This document shows, in pieces, positions 52,220 to 63,807 of a DNA stretch of 64,000 bases. Made by a program: the position numbers and the translations under genes. The stretch is from Mermis nigrescens (lineage: Eukaryota; Nematoda; Enoplea; Mermithida; Mermithidae), in NCBI GenBank assembly GCA_036768485.1, contig JAVLUZ010000617.1, forward strand, positions 434,001-498,000. The letters run 5' to 3'. A model generated the notes under the pieces. That model was given only the letters and a program-made list of their open reading frames with translations, had not been told where the DNA came from and searched no databases. Numbering within the stretch: position 1 is the stretch's first letter; each line of letters opens with the position of its first letter.

Positions 52220-53718
52220 CCAGAATAGAACAATTATTTTGCGAAGATAAATTACCTCACGAACCATAATTTGACTTCAAAATATATACTGTTTATGATG
52301 ACGTAGGTAGGTACTACTAAGCGCTTCACAATGCTACTAATCTCAACTATGATTTATAAGACATCACAAATAAAATTATGACTAGTTACCTACTTAATCT
52401 TTTCTACATTTAGCACATTTCATCATAATAAAAATGATAAGATCAATAAGGCACGTTTTGCTATCGCAAATGTTCTGATTAGCCTATCAAAGACCTTTCA
52501 ATTGCGATCTGACAAGCTTCTCGTTCGCCAATACCTTCTAAACGAAAGATAAAATCGATAAAAAAACAGCTATATACATAGACAGCTAAACATAAACTAA
52601 GCCTGAGTAGTTATGTATATGCAACGAGCGGAGCGAGTATTTCAAATCACTAAATTAGCCTTTAATTATGAAACAATAGAATATTTGGGCTGTTGTTATT
52701 TGGAAAAAACACCAAACACTTGCAGTCATTCTAAATTTATTCGAAACTATCAAACTTAAATGAAATTGACTATAAAGTACACAACTTTTTACAGCTAACA
52801 GCAAGTAAATGTCATTAAAAAACAAGATTTATGCTGATTGTGATAATCATAGAAAAAATATCAGCTGTCATTTACCTTCTTAACCACACCTGGGCAATAG
52901 GTGCAACCATCAGGTGCAGCCCGGTACAAGCTAGAGGGTCTGCCAGTTGCGACTGATATGAGTAGGAAAGTTTCATGTACAATTTCAGATAAATGAAAAC
53001 ACTGTCAAATGCTTAAATGAGCTATTTATGCTAATGCACTCACAGAACAATCACTCAAGATCTAGTCTAGTGTTCAATTTTAAACAAGCTTCATGACCAA
53101 TTACTTTAACGACTGAGCAACCAATCGAAAAAATTGGGTTTGGGTACCAGCTGGAGCAATGGGTATTGCCCAGCTATGTTCGTAACTCAATTAATTCAGC
53201 TGAAAATAACGGAGTATGAAGAACAAGTAAGCTTATAAGATACAGATAATTTCGTACCAATGGCAAAACATTCCAAGAAAAAATATGAGTTTTGATTTTC
53301 ATTCAAAGATTTGTGGAGAAAGTTGGTTTTTACAAATACCACTTATATCAAAGCTAGGACAGAGGAAGCTTTTATTACTTTTAAATTCCCTGAAAAGACT
53401 AAATCATGCGGAAATCTCTTATTTATAAAAGAACACACGCTAGCGCAAAACATTTAATTTAAGATAAAAAGCTCACGGCGAAGATAGCAAACGATTTTTA
53501 AATACGAAATTCGTCTTATGCTTCAATACCAGCAAAATTTAATTTATAGAAAATTTTTCCACGTATCTCTACTTGAAGCGTGCTGTGTATGTACATCTAA
53601 ACATATACACACGCAAAACAATTAATAGTAAATAAGAAAAATAATGTTTAATACATAATTACATACAATCACTGAGAAAAACGCAGAAACGACTGGCTGA
53701 TGAAAAACTCATAATTAC
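52220..53718. other. No gene recognised; should hold the 3' exon(s) of the TBC gene
   Basis: AT-rich DNA. The final GRTP1-like exon(s) are expected here on the minus strand, but none is distinct enough to call. Confidence 0.4.
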
Positions 53719-53904
53719 CTTCATGAACGCATGAGAATCAATCGCAAACTCGTTTAAGCAGATACTTTTCGCCTTTTCGATCATATCGTTGGCGTTTGAA
53801 CATGCGAGAAAAGTCGATTTGTTGACCGTCAGTAAAGTATAGGCAGCCATAAAGATGACATCAAATCCTTCGTTGAATAAACAATCCCAAATTCGCATGA
53901 CCGT
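53719..53904 (-). CDS. GRTP1: TBC gene exon: RIWDCLF block
   Basis: 62 codons, acceptor TTATCAG, donor GTAATT. TVMRIWDCLFNEGFDVIFMA is the C-terminal TBC signature. Confidence 0.75.
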
Positions 53905-56900
53905 CTGATAACAGGAAGAATAATACAGCATAATTCTGAATCAAAGCCAACTGAAAAACTATGTAGTCTCTTTCATTTAATCTTGCAGTTTTCAAAAATT
54001 CAGACAATAAAGAATGGTTTAAACTCATACAGCAGGAAGGACTGATATTCAACAGTACCTATAAACGAATAAAGGTGATCTTTCCCACTATTTAATGGCA
54101 TTAATGCATCATAGGTACTTCAGAGTTAAGGCTCATTCATACTTCGCCCGATCCGACGTCGCGCGACACCGCATGTCGCATCCTGTCGGACTCTTGTCGG
54201 GCAGAGCAGCATGCGCAGTGTGCGACACGCGTCCGACACGATGTGGCATGCGGTGCCGCGCAGCCTCGCATCGGACATCGGATCCGACTTTCATTCATAC
54301 TTTATCCGGCTTCTTCCGACTAGAAATCAATATTTTCACCACAACAAACATTGATGCCACTTGTTCTTGCAAGTTTCAACTGAATTCATGTTAAAAAATT
54401 TTACTTCAATCTTCTCAGTAGCGTCACCGGTGGGAGGAAGGGGGTTGAAAATGCTGCTGCCTTTTACTATTTTTTCATGTATTAAATAAAAATTAAATGC
54501 TGAAAGTATCAAAGTTCGTTTCATGCGCCAATTTATTTAAACTTATTTACCGGATAAATTAGGATCAAGATACGGACCATGCTGTAAATATTTTAACGTT
54601 ATAATACAATATTAAAGTGCACTTTTTTAAATTTTACGAAATTTTTCTGAATTCCTCATGTTCAAAATCCTGGATATATCTTCTTAAACCATACTTCATT
54701 CAATAAAAATTAGTTCCGACGCATGAAAATACGTTTATAGAGAGATGAAATAAAATGAATTGACTGCGCGCCAATCTTCCTATACGCTGTACTTTACATT
54801 TCAAGTGTGTCGGACGGACGAAAGATGAAACCAACTCAACTTGTCCGTTCCGACAAAAAAGTCGCATTGCGGCACAGATTACGACGTCATGCGCAAAGAA
54901 AAGTCGGACGCGTGTCGCATGATGTCGGATAATGTCGGACTCATGTCATAGCGTGTCGGAGCGGATTTGTCAATTTTCGCATTCCGACACCAAATCGGAC
55001 GGAGTCGGACGAAGTATGAATGCGCCTTTACCTTTGAAACTTTATTCGTGATGCGGTGTGAATTGAATTTAAGGAGGAAACCGCAAACTTATGCGAAACA
55101 AACTACTACAAAGTACGTTCGGTACGAAAATGAAGTTTTTACGATAAACCCTCTTCAAAAAGGCATATGCGCCTCAGTGGCGGATCTACGATTTTTCTAA
55201 AGGAGACAGTACCTCAATTTTTTCAAAACAGTTATAAAAAGGGTCGAAAAACCGGCTATTTACTTGCAGAGTAGAATTATTCGCCATTTTATACTGTCTA
55301 TTTTTAGCCAAAAATAATTTCTATCGCAAAAATTTGCAAAAAAATTTCAAAATTTTGAGCAATTTAGTGCAAAAATGCTTAAATTTCTTTGAATTTAGCT
55401 AAAATCTGGTGCGAAGCGCCGGAAAATTTGTCAAATTTCGACAGAAAGACTCTTAGAAACATGAATTACTTCGTTATTCCCTGTTTTTGTGCATTTGGAG
55501 CAAAGTCCATCGAAACATTCAACGTGGAAAGCAAAATCTTTTAGAATTTATGCTCCAAATGGAAAAAACTACAAATAATAATGGCTATCAGGCCGCCAAG
55601 AAAGTGAATAAATGTAAAAGCACCGGCAAAATTTGAGAAATAACTATGGTCGATGGCCAAAAATCACTGCAAAGTACATATCCATCCTTCATCTCGGCAA
55701 AGATTTTCGGCCGATGAGGTGGGCGGTCGCCTCACCCCACCGCTTTTAAATCCGCCCATGATGCGTCTACATGGTGTATGAAACTGCGAAAAATTGGTAA
55801 ACGTGGGTTTGGGGCGAGGCAAGAATTACAGGACTGCAAATGCATAACGTTTAAGCGCTTGATGCTCAATTGAGAAGAAACCTATTTTCATTAGTTAGCC
55901 AGAAGTTCACATCGTGACCATAGTTGCACAGCATGGCCGATCTGGAAGGGGATCAGCCGGTCTGGGGGGAGGGGAGGGTGAAAAATTGGGCTTTTTTGAA
56001 CCGAAATGACCTCAAAAACTGGTGTAAGCGCTAAAATAGCGTTAAAACTACTTTATTACCACGTTTTCAGTCATCAACTTAAAGCACTTTTGGAGAAAAT
56101 TTTTAATTGCTATCCGTTTTTGGCTTTCATTTTGCCCCATTTTCTCAACAAAACTTTCCATTTTTCCATTCTAGGGGATCAGGATTTCCACAACCCCCAC
56201 GTGCATGTCTGATCGTGACCAGTCATGACGTTAGAGGGGAGTTATCGTCAAGCTTTATCGAGTCATCACAATCAGACACGCAGTTGGATTGTGATTTAAT
56301 ACGAGGGTTGTTATAAAACTCGTTTTAGCTGTCTGATAACTTTTTTCTATCAGAGTTATCAAAAAGCGGTTTTTTGCTCCTTATTCTGCAACTTCTGCTT
56401 TACATTTCTGAACTCATCATTTCTTCTTATCTTTTTTCCGCTTTCAAGTAAAACAATTCTGTTTTATGATAGATTAAAAATACTGAAAAAATAGCCCTAA
56501 ACAGAAGGTCCTATGACTTCATTCTTCAAGGAAAAAGGTCAATAATTCAGCTGAGAGAATCCAACGTTGTAAAGAACTTTTTAGAATGTTTTTTGTTCAT
56601 AAAACGTGCATTTGTGATAAAGCAAATTTTTTGTCAAAATCAGCAAAAATTGAGTTTCAACGAAAAATGCATCACTGAAAAGAGAAAATAAATCACAATG
56701 GGATTTTTGGTAGTGCATCGATGAAAGTCACAAACTGTCTTTGTTTTACCGAAATTTTGAGATCAAATGCTAATCAGTGCCTAAGCTGCGACAAGATAAA
56801 AGTTGTTTATCTTTTGAGGTATTTTATAAAATTTTTCTAGAAAAGGCGGAAAAAGATAGAAAAAATGGTGACTTTAGTAATGTAAAGCAGAAGTTGCGTC

Positions 56901-59900
56901 ACCATATGCAAAAAACCATATATCTTGATATCTCTTATACAGAAAAAGTTATCAGACAGCTAAAACGAACTTTTATAACAACCCTCATACATCCAGGAGA
57001 AAAGGGAAAATTTTCAGCGAAAATAAGTCACAGAACAATAAAAAAGAGAAGGATGAAAAATCTCTTCGAAGCGTGTTAAAAAATCACATGCAAATTGTAA
57101 ACTCAGGTAGTCTTGTGTGACTTAAGTCAGTTATTCTGGCCATATTAAGACAATAAGCCTCCTATCTTATCCCAACAGATCACATCGACTTTCAGATCGG
57201 TATCGTTGTCCACCGCCGGGCAGAATCAGACATATGTATGCCCATGAGTAGAAGAGTTCTAGACCCCAGAACTCAGTCAAGTATATATAAAATTGTCTAT
57301 CCATTCCAGAAATTTAAGTTTTGGAACATTTTCGCTTCTTCGCACATACGTATGTGCACACAATTTGATTAGAAACATCGAAAATTATGTTTTGCCCATT
57401 TTTCATTTTTTGGTCCATTTTATTTAAAGAACGCTCGGATTCTTCGGAGTTTCAAAACAGCCGAAGCTTAAAACAAGCTTATAAAACTTATTATTAATTA
57501 AACGGATATTTTCCTGATAATAGAGATATTACTCTTTATTTCTTTTTATTTCAGAACTTTGACGTACGAAATAATATATCTCTGTAATGCCTGCATTTTG
57601 TCTGATAATTTATGTAAAAATTATACACCTTTTCCTACTTAGTTTAGAATAAGTGTCAAAATTCAAGGAGAACAATTTGACCATTTTGGAATAAGTAAGG
57701 ATTCCGTTTTGTTGGCAAGAAGCGCCGCAATCACGCCGGGCATAGACATGATCTTGAGGGGCGGGGTTTCACCCCTCCAGAATTCGTAATTTTCCAAAAA
57801 AACCGTAGAAAAGTCCTGTTTTAGGCGTTTCACTATCTGCTTGCTCAAAAAGGCCAAATTTTCGGCCATTGACTCATTTGTTGACTATATTTTATTCAAT
57901 TTCGTCAGGTTTTTTCTGATATTTTTCGAATTTTTCTGTTTTTATGCTCAGGAAATATAAAGCATAAACGCCGAAAAGTAATGTTTTTAATGCGTTATCC
58001 ACCTTTATGAACCACAAAAAGGCACTTTGAAATTTACCTTTCTGCTTGGAAATCGAAGAATAACAATCCATAGCATGCCATACAGCGCGGACCATAAATG
58101 CACAGCATAGCCGATCGGGGGGGGTTTGCCGGCCTGAGGAGTAAAAAATCGAGCTGTTTTGAGCCAAAACGACTCCAAATACTGGTATAAGCGCTAAAGT
58201 ACTGTTGAAACTACGTTATTAGTATTACTCAGTTTCTGCTTAATTTGAAACACTTTTGAAGAATATTTTCAACTTTCATCCATTTCCGGCCTTCATTTCG
58301 CCTCATTTTCTCCAGAAAATGTACTTCTTTTTTATTCTGGGGGTCAAGGCTCCCAACCCCACCCCCACGTGCAAGTCTGGTGCAAATTGCTGGTACACAA
58401 AGGAGACTAAAAGAGAAAACTGCAGGCCTGAAGGCTGAAATAATTAAAATATGCAAAAAACACATTAGCATTTAGTAAAATGCGAAGTTACTTAAAGCTA
58501 ATGATATACTTGCTTCTATGGGCATTGTTTCTAAGAACCAACAAACGAACCATTTCATCGTTATTAGTGAGACGTCAAGATGATACAAACGAAATTTTGT
58601 TGCAAGATCCGGATGTCGCTCGCTTAAGCAATAAAAAACACAGCTAAGCAGATTTTATGGAAAAAGATAGATCACCAAAAATAAATTTAGATAATTAATA
58701 AAAACTCGTACGACCAATACTATGCAATGTGAGAGCTCAATCGATCTATGGAGGCGACAAAAATCATTCAAAAAGACTACTAATATATTAAAAAGACTAC
58801 TAATATGCATAATACGAAGCATCAGGTCTCGTTGATTATTTATTCTTGAGCACAAAAATATTTTTTTTAAATCAAAATTTCTTATGATCGTAATAGTTAC
58901 AGCATTTTCAAAAACGTCGAAAAAGCATAGAAGAGCATGAGGGGAGGGGTGATGCAGGGGTATTACTCCTCTAGGGCTTTAAAAAAATTGATAGCTATAC
59001 AGCCATTTTGGCCGAAAAAACATTGCTAGACAGCCTTTTTGAGCTTAGAAAATATAGTCTTCTTGGACTCAGAAAACTAACTACATAGCCATTTTCGGGT
59101 TCATAAACATACCGTGTGAGCACAGAAATGAGTTGTCTTTTATGACTTTCATAAGGATACATAGCCATTTTATGTATCGACTCAAAAAAGGGCTAAATGG
59201 TTGTTTTTAGTCTATAAAAGCAATATAAGTAGCCAAGTTTTTTGAGTCCAAAAAGGCTTTATAGTTATGTTTGTGAGTTAAAAAAAGGCCATTTATTTAC
59301 CGTAAATGCTCAAAAACGATTGTTTTAACGCGATACCATGACTCGTGGACGTGGGGGAGGTTTGGGGTATAAATTCCCAGAAGGCCGAATACCCAGCCAC
59401 AATTCAATTTTTTAGATTTTTTGTTTTTTTCGAAATTTTTTAATGCCAATTGATAGTGCTCGATGAGAAACGTTGAAAAATGGTGTTTTTCGCCATACCA
59501 CTATTTTTAAGACCATTTTTTTGGCCTTTGAAAAACCTTGCATCCCCCGAATTTTGGTGCTGCCAGTGCCCACCTATGGACACCATCGCTTTTTCGCTAT
59601 AGAACCGTTTCTATTAAGCAATTAACTTTATAACAGTTTTTGGTTTTCAACCCCTCTTCCCCTCTGAAAGTTTGACCTTGCACACCTATGCGAAAAAGCA
59701 TTCATGTAAGTGTAGCTAAACCGATTTGTTTGTGTAGGATAATGTATCTGGGGTCCGCCCCACAGCAAAGCCTGAACACGCGCTGGTTAAAAGCGATTTT
59801 TAAGCACTAGTTTTTAATCAAGAAATGTGCCCTTATTATAAACTCATTCATACCTGACGAAAGACTGAAGCTGATTCAATTTTTCGACAAGTCCGGACAT

Positions 59901-61096
59901 GTCGGCCGAATAAAAATTTCTTGGCAGTTTTTCCACCACCGAGCGGAAGAGCCAAAACGCCTTTTCTGAGTCTTTTAATACCAGCAGTAACAAACCACAA
60001 ATGAAGTTCATACCCTGCAGAACATTAGTAGAATCGAATAATGCAACACGAGTAAATTATACAAAATTTGAGTCAAGCTAACAAAAAGAAACTTTTAATG
60101 AGCAAGTACCCATGCTTTGATAAATGCATAGAATGTTAAATATACAGAAAATTGGACGAAATCAATAAACTACACCAACTTATATTGAAAGATATGTAGG
60201 TAGTAAAATTTGAGTTTGTCCCAATCGTTTTATACTAAAAGCTCTATGATTAAAAGTTCTTGTAAATTACAACACTTTGCAATTAATTTGTGAAAGTATT
60301 TATCTTTCCGATAGACTGTTAGATTCTCCTTCATTTTTGGACAAATTTCATCAGGTTATCATAACTAGTGATGAAACGGAATTCATCAGCATTAATCAAC
60401 GAAAGTAAATCAAAATAAGTAATGTTCACTTACTTGACAATAGCCAATGCTTGGCTCAGCAGCTGCGAAACTATGTAATATATATTTCAATTGTTTTTTG
60501 CAGTCTGGATCAGCGTTTGACTGGAAATAAACATTGTCAGGAAAAGTCCTGTGCAAATCTGCAAAGAAAACATTGCCGAATGAATGGCAGAAAAAATTCT
60601 GAAAATGAACAGATAACAAAGAAGGTTTGAAGGGGGTTCCCCCAGAAATGTTTTCACCCCCACAGAACTCGCGGTTTCTGAAAAATTCGCAGAAAAGGTC
60701 CTGTTTTAACCGTATTTAGCTATCTGTCTGCTCATAAGTGCCAATTTTTGGCGCTTCGAGCCATTTACTCACTTATTGACTATATTTTCTTCAATAAATT
60801 TCAATTTTTTGGTTTTTTTATTCATGTTTTTGTGCTCTAGAAAGATACAGCATCGTCAGAAACGCCGAAAAAACGATGTTTTTGACGCGTATCAACCACT
60901 TCTGAGCCCCCAAAAGGACGCGTTTTAATTTTAACCCCGTCCCCTAGAATACCCATGCTTTGCATGTCTGCATAGCGCCCTAACCTGCATCGATTGAATC
61001 TGAGATCGATTTCTCGATACGAGATCGGCACAATTTTTCAAACAGACCCGCATTGTTCTTCAGCTTTGCGTCAGCGCCGCTGACAAGCATCCAAAC
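53719..61096 (-). CDS. GRTP1: GRTP1-like TBC-domain Rab GTPase-activating protein (partial, four exons found)
   Basis: TBC proteins stimulate GTP hydrolysis by Rab GTPases. On the minus strand, exons 60985-61096, 60434-60558 and 59854-60014 join in phase at GT-AG junctions, and 53719-53904 encodes a later part. They read VWMLVSGADAKLKNN, then DLHRTFPDNVYF ... GYCQ, then GMNFICGLLLLVL, then TVMRIWDCLFNEGFDVIF. These are the successive conserved blocks of a GRTP1-type TBC domain. One or more exons (about 50-60 residues before the RIWDCLF block) are missing from my reading between 53905 and 59853; 5' exons lie beyond the LINE and the window edge, and the 3' end was not found. The catalytic-Arg finger block (the IxxDxxR area) is degenerate here (RTFPDN lacks the usual Asp-x-x-Arg order in full view). 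GRTP1 versus a near paralogue is not certain. Confidence 0.72.
54129..55027 (+). mobile_element. PIF/Harbinger-like MITE with TTA duplication
   Basis: Terminal repeats AGGCTCATTCATACTTCGCC and (inverted) AGGCGCATTCATACTTCGTC; TTA flanks at 54126-54128 and 55028-55030. Subterminal regions are rich in TCCGAC/GTCGGA words. No transposase. Confidence 0.8.
55175..55760 (+). mobile_element. hAT element (CAGTGGCGGATCTA family)
   Basis: Ends CAGTGGCGGATCTACGATTT and TTTAAATCCGCCCATG; duplications ATGCGCCT and ATGCGTCT (7 of 8) at 55167-55174 and 55761-55768. Confidence 0.85.
56302..56987. mobile_element. Mariner-like foldback element
   Basis: TA-flanked inverted repeats of over 100 bp beginning CGAGGGTTGTTATAAAACTC and TGAGGGTTGTTATAAAAGTT. 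An apparent 100-codon frame on the plus strand lies in the right arm and is not a gene. Confidence 0.75.
57740..58060 (+). repeat. GATCTTGGGGG-family repeat
   Basis: Head CATGATCTTGAGGGGCGGGG; body similar to 42183 and 60622 copies. Confidence 0.5.
58480..58647 (+). CDS. Possible 55-residue secreted peptide ORF (low support)
   Basis: The frame starts MRSYLKLMIYLLLWALFLRT, a signal-peptide-like head with a hydrophobic core, then a short polar tail ending ARLSNKKHS. It has no homologue I recognise, no clear promoter or RNA signal, and lies in an intron of the TBC gene on the opposite strand. It could be a small secreted peptide or chance. Confidence 0.2.
   Translation: MRSYLKLMIYLLLWALFLRTNKRTISSLLVRRQDDTNEILLQDPDVARLSNKKHS
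59340..59578 (-). mobile_element. CATAGGTGGGCAGC-family MITE
   Basis: Ends GACTCGTGGACGTGGGGG and CAGTGCCCACCTATG; duplications GATACCAT and GACACCAT (7 of 8) at 59332-59339 and 59579-59586. Confidence 0.85.
59854..60014 (-). CDS. GRTP1: TBC gene exon: GMNFICG block
   Basis: 161 bases, acceptor CTGCAG, donor GTATGA; GMNFICGLLLLVLKDSEKAF then WLFRSVVEKLPRNFYSADM. Starts in phase with the GYCQ exon. Confidence 0.82.
60434..60558 (-). CDS. GRTP1: TBC gene exon: RTFPDN ... GYCQ block
   Basis: 125 bases, acceptor CTTTGCAG, donor GTAAGT. Two leading bases complete the Asp codon begun by the upstream exon, giving DLHRTFPDNVYF and ending EPSIGYCQ. Confidence 0.84.
60622..60975 (+). repeat. GATCTTGGGGG / AATACCCATG family repeat
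   Basis: Body and tail (CCCCTAGAATACCCATG) match the 42183 copy; non-coding, lies between two TBC exons. Confidence 0.5.
60985..61096 (-). CDS. GRTP1: TBC gene exon: VWM-VSGA block
   Basis: 112 bases, acceptor TTATTAG, donor GTTAGG; reads VWMLVSGADAKLKNNAGLFE, the N-terminal entry of GRTP1-type TBC domains. Confidence 0.8.
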
Positions 61097-61133
61097 CTAA
61101 TAAGCTAACCGTAAAAGCGGAAAATATATAGAT

Positions 61134-61290
61134 TAGGAATGCAACGGGTACCCGAATCCGAACCCGAATACTCGGGTACCCGAACAAAATTCAGGACCCG
61201 AACCCGAATAAAATTATTATATCTACCCGAACCCGAACACGACCCCGAATGTTCATGGATTTTATTCGGGTTTATTCGGGTATTTTTAAG
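61134..61290 (+). mobile_element. hAT tip (TAGGGATGCAACGG family), cut by the LINE
   Basis: TAGGAATGCAACGGGTACCC followed by an array of ACCCGAACCCGAAT words, the same design as hAT element A. Its other end is not seen. Confidence 0.6.
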
Positions 61291-63350
61291 CTCTAAAATC
61301 CCACAATTGTACTCACTTAATGAAATTTGTCCCAAAAAACGACGAAAAATAAAACCTTGGATCTCAGATGATACCCTAAAGCTAGTTGAAGAACGCGCAA
61401 AAATCAAGAATATTAATCACAAGCTGTACCTTTTCCTCAATAGACAAATTAAACGGCAGCTTAAGACGGATAAGGACGCTTGGTGGAATGTGAAAGCCCA
61501 AGAAATGGAAATAGCCAGCAAGAACCATGATTCGCGCTTACTCTACAGCATCCTGCGAAGTTGTAATGGAAAGTTTAAAGCAACGAGTTCAAACCTCAAA
61601 GATCACCATGGCAACCCCATCAAATCACTAACGGGTAAACTAGATAGATGGAAAGAACATTTTAGCCAATTGCTTAACCGCCCACACCCCACAAGCCTAG
61701 ACAAAAGGCTGATGGAGAACGTGGATCTGAAATTTTCAAGCACAATTAATGATCATCCTCCAACTGAAGAGGAAATCAGAATATCAATAAAAAAGACTCA
61801 AGAACCGGAAGGCACCAGGTGTGGACAACATCCCTGCTGAAGCTTTAAAAGCTGGAGGAGAGGCAATAGTCAAACAACTAAAAGGCGTATACTCGACCAT
61901 CTGGAACAAAGGCACAGTGCCTCAAGACTTTAAGGACTCAATTATCGTACCAATTCACAAAAAGGGAGACCCAGCTACCTGCAAAAACTATAGAGGAATA
62001 AGCCTGTTAGCAACATCTGGAAAACTTCTGACCTCTATAATCCGATCCAGACTACTCATAGGAACTAACTGCAGGGAAAAGCAGGCTGGTTTCAGGCCTG
62101 GAAGAGGTTGCACCGACCAAATATTCACACTTAGGCAACTAACCGAATCGCGCCTACGCTGTAAAAAGGACACATTCTTGCTATTTGTGGATTTTGCATG
62201 CGCATTCGATAGCATAGACCATTCGTCCTTATGGTGCGCCCTCAAAAATGAAATGAATCAATCCCACACTTAGTATTCTCAAGGCCTTCTACGACGGTGG
62301 AATGAGCAGGGCAAAATATTTGGGAAATGTGTCCTCACCATTCTCAATTACCACTGGCGTTAAACAGGGATGCATTATTTCGCCTATGTTGTTCAACGTG
62401 ACTATGGACTGGATTCTCAGAAAAACTTTCGACGACATGCCAGGTGTACAAGTCGGAGCTAATTTGTCTCTCACTGATTTAGTATACGCCGACGACATTG
62501 TATTTTTTGCCGAAACAGCTCAAGCCGCACAAAATACCTTGAATGCGTTACAAGTGAATGCCAACAAACTCGGCCTGACAATAAACAGCGAAAAAACTAA
62601 ATTTATTCTCACGGGCACACAACCGGCCATATTACAACTTGATGGCAAACCAATCGAAAGGGTGGATGCATTTAAATATTTGGGATCGGTTATCGATAGT
62701 GGACGAATAGTAGCAACTAGCGACATCAAAAACCGCATTGGGAATGCCATGTCAGCATTCACTTCACTAAAGAAGTGTTTGTGGAACCAAAAAGACGTTA
62801 CCATCACAACAAAAATGAGAATTTTTAATGCTTCCATCCGGACAATTTTGATGTACGGCTCTGAGTCGTGGACTCTGCTTAAAAGCGATATGCACATATT
62901 AGAACGTTTTCAACTTCGATGTCTTCGCAGCATTTTGCACATAAATCTACGAGACCGATGGGAGAATGAAACTGTGCTGCAAGTATGTAAAAACCAAACC
63001 AGTATCGAACTCTACTTAAAGCGACAGCGGCTCAGGTGGTTTGGACATGTCTGCCGCATGAACAACACCCGACTACCCTATCAGTTAATGAACTCCAAGC
63101 GGCCCACGGGGTGGAAAATCTCTCGAGACGCCCCTAAGAAAACATGGTTGACACAAGTGGCACAAGATGTTCAGCCGCTCCACTTCTCAATCATTGATGC
63201 CCAACAAGCAGCCTTGAACCGCGATCAATGGCGTGCTGTAATCCGTGATACACTGCCTTTGGCCGCCACAGCTCAACGGTCGTTGCCCTACCAACGTCAT
63301 TGAAGCTTATGGTGTTTAAGTCAAGTAAGTCAAGTAAGTCAAGTAAGTCA
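61291..63350 (+). pseudogene. RTE/BovB-like non-LTR retrotransposon, 5' truncated, frameshifted
   Basis: Encodes the linker and reverse transcriptase of a LINE; the endonuclease is absent. The frame changes near 61810 and near 62240. RT motifs: APGVDNIPAEALKAGGEAIV, NYRGISLLATSGKL, QAGFRPGRGCTDQIF, FVDFACAFDSIDH, GVKQGCIISPMLFN, and the catalytic YADD at 62485-62496. The C-terminal RLRWFGHVCRM is typical of RTE-like elements. The copy ends in short AAGTCAAGT tandem repeats. The RTE/BovB clade is my best reading; a tree is needed to exclude related clades. Confidence 0.88.
63317..63350 (+). repeat. LINE 3' tail microsatellite (AAGTCAAGT)n
   Basis: About four copies of AAGTCAAGT directly after the last LINE codons, the kind of 3' end used by RTE-type elements for priming. 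Confidence 0.8.
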
Positions 63351-63651
63351 CAATTGTATGTTAAAGATTCAAAAATTTTCAGCTTTTTGCGCCGTTTTCA
63401 GTTTGCTCGACCCTAAAACGCTGAATTTCATGTAGTCATCAAGTGCACATTAATGGCTGTGTAATTAAGTGGTTTATTTCAATCGATTCACGTGAATTTT
63501 TAATCTTTTATTTCACAAAAAGACTGCCAAATGATATCGTATAAAATGCTAAACACTGCTTCTTTAGTCGTAATTAAACTTGGTTTCTATCACATTAAAC
63601 TTCACGAATAACAGTTTTTCGGCAGCACACATTCCCATAGGAGGGGGTGAG

Positions 63652-63807
63652 CACTGCTTTTTATTTTTGTACGGGACAAAGATTTTGAGGCTGGTACAAA
63701 GATTTTTGAGCCATCTTTGTACATCTTTGTTCATAAAGTATAGGCAGTTTTTGGCCGATTTTCGATTGTACAAAAAAATCAAAGTCTTTTGTACAAAAAA
63801 AACAGTG
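63652..63807 (+). mobile_element. Short hAT MITE related to the CAGTG family
   Basis: Ends CACTGCTTTTTATTTTTGTA and GTACAAAAAAAACAGTG; duplications GGGGTGAG and GGGGTGAA (7 of 8) at 63644-63651 and 63808-63815. Confidence 0.8.

Noticed and set aside
56777..57079. A 100-codon Lys-rich frame
   Set aside because: It lies in the right arm of the TA-flanked foldback element and has no known relative.
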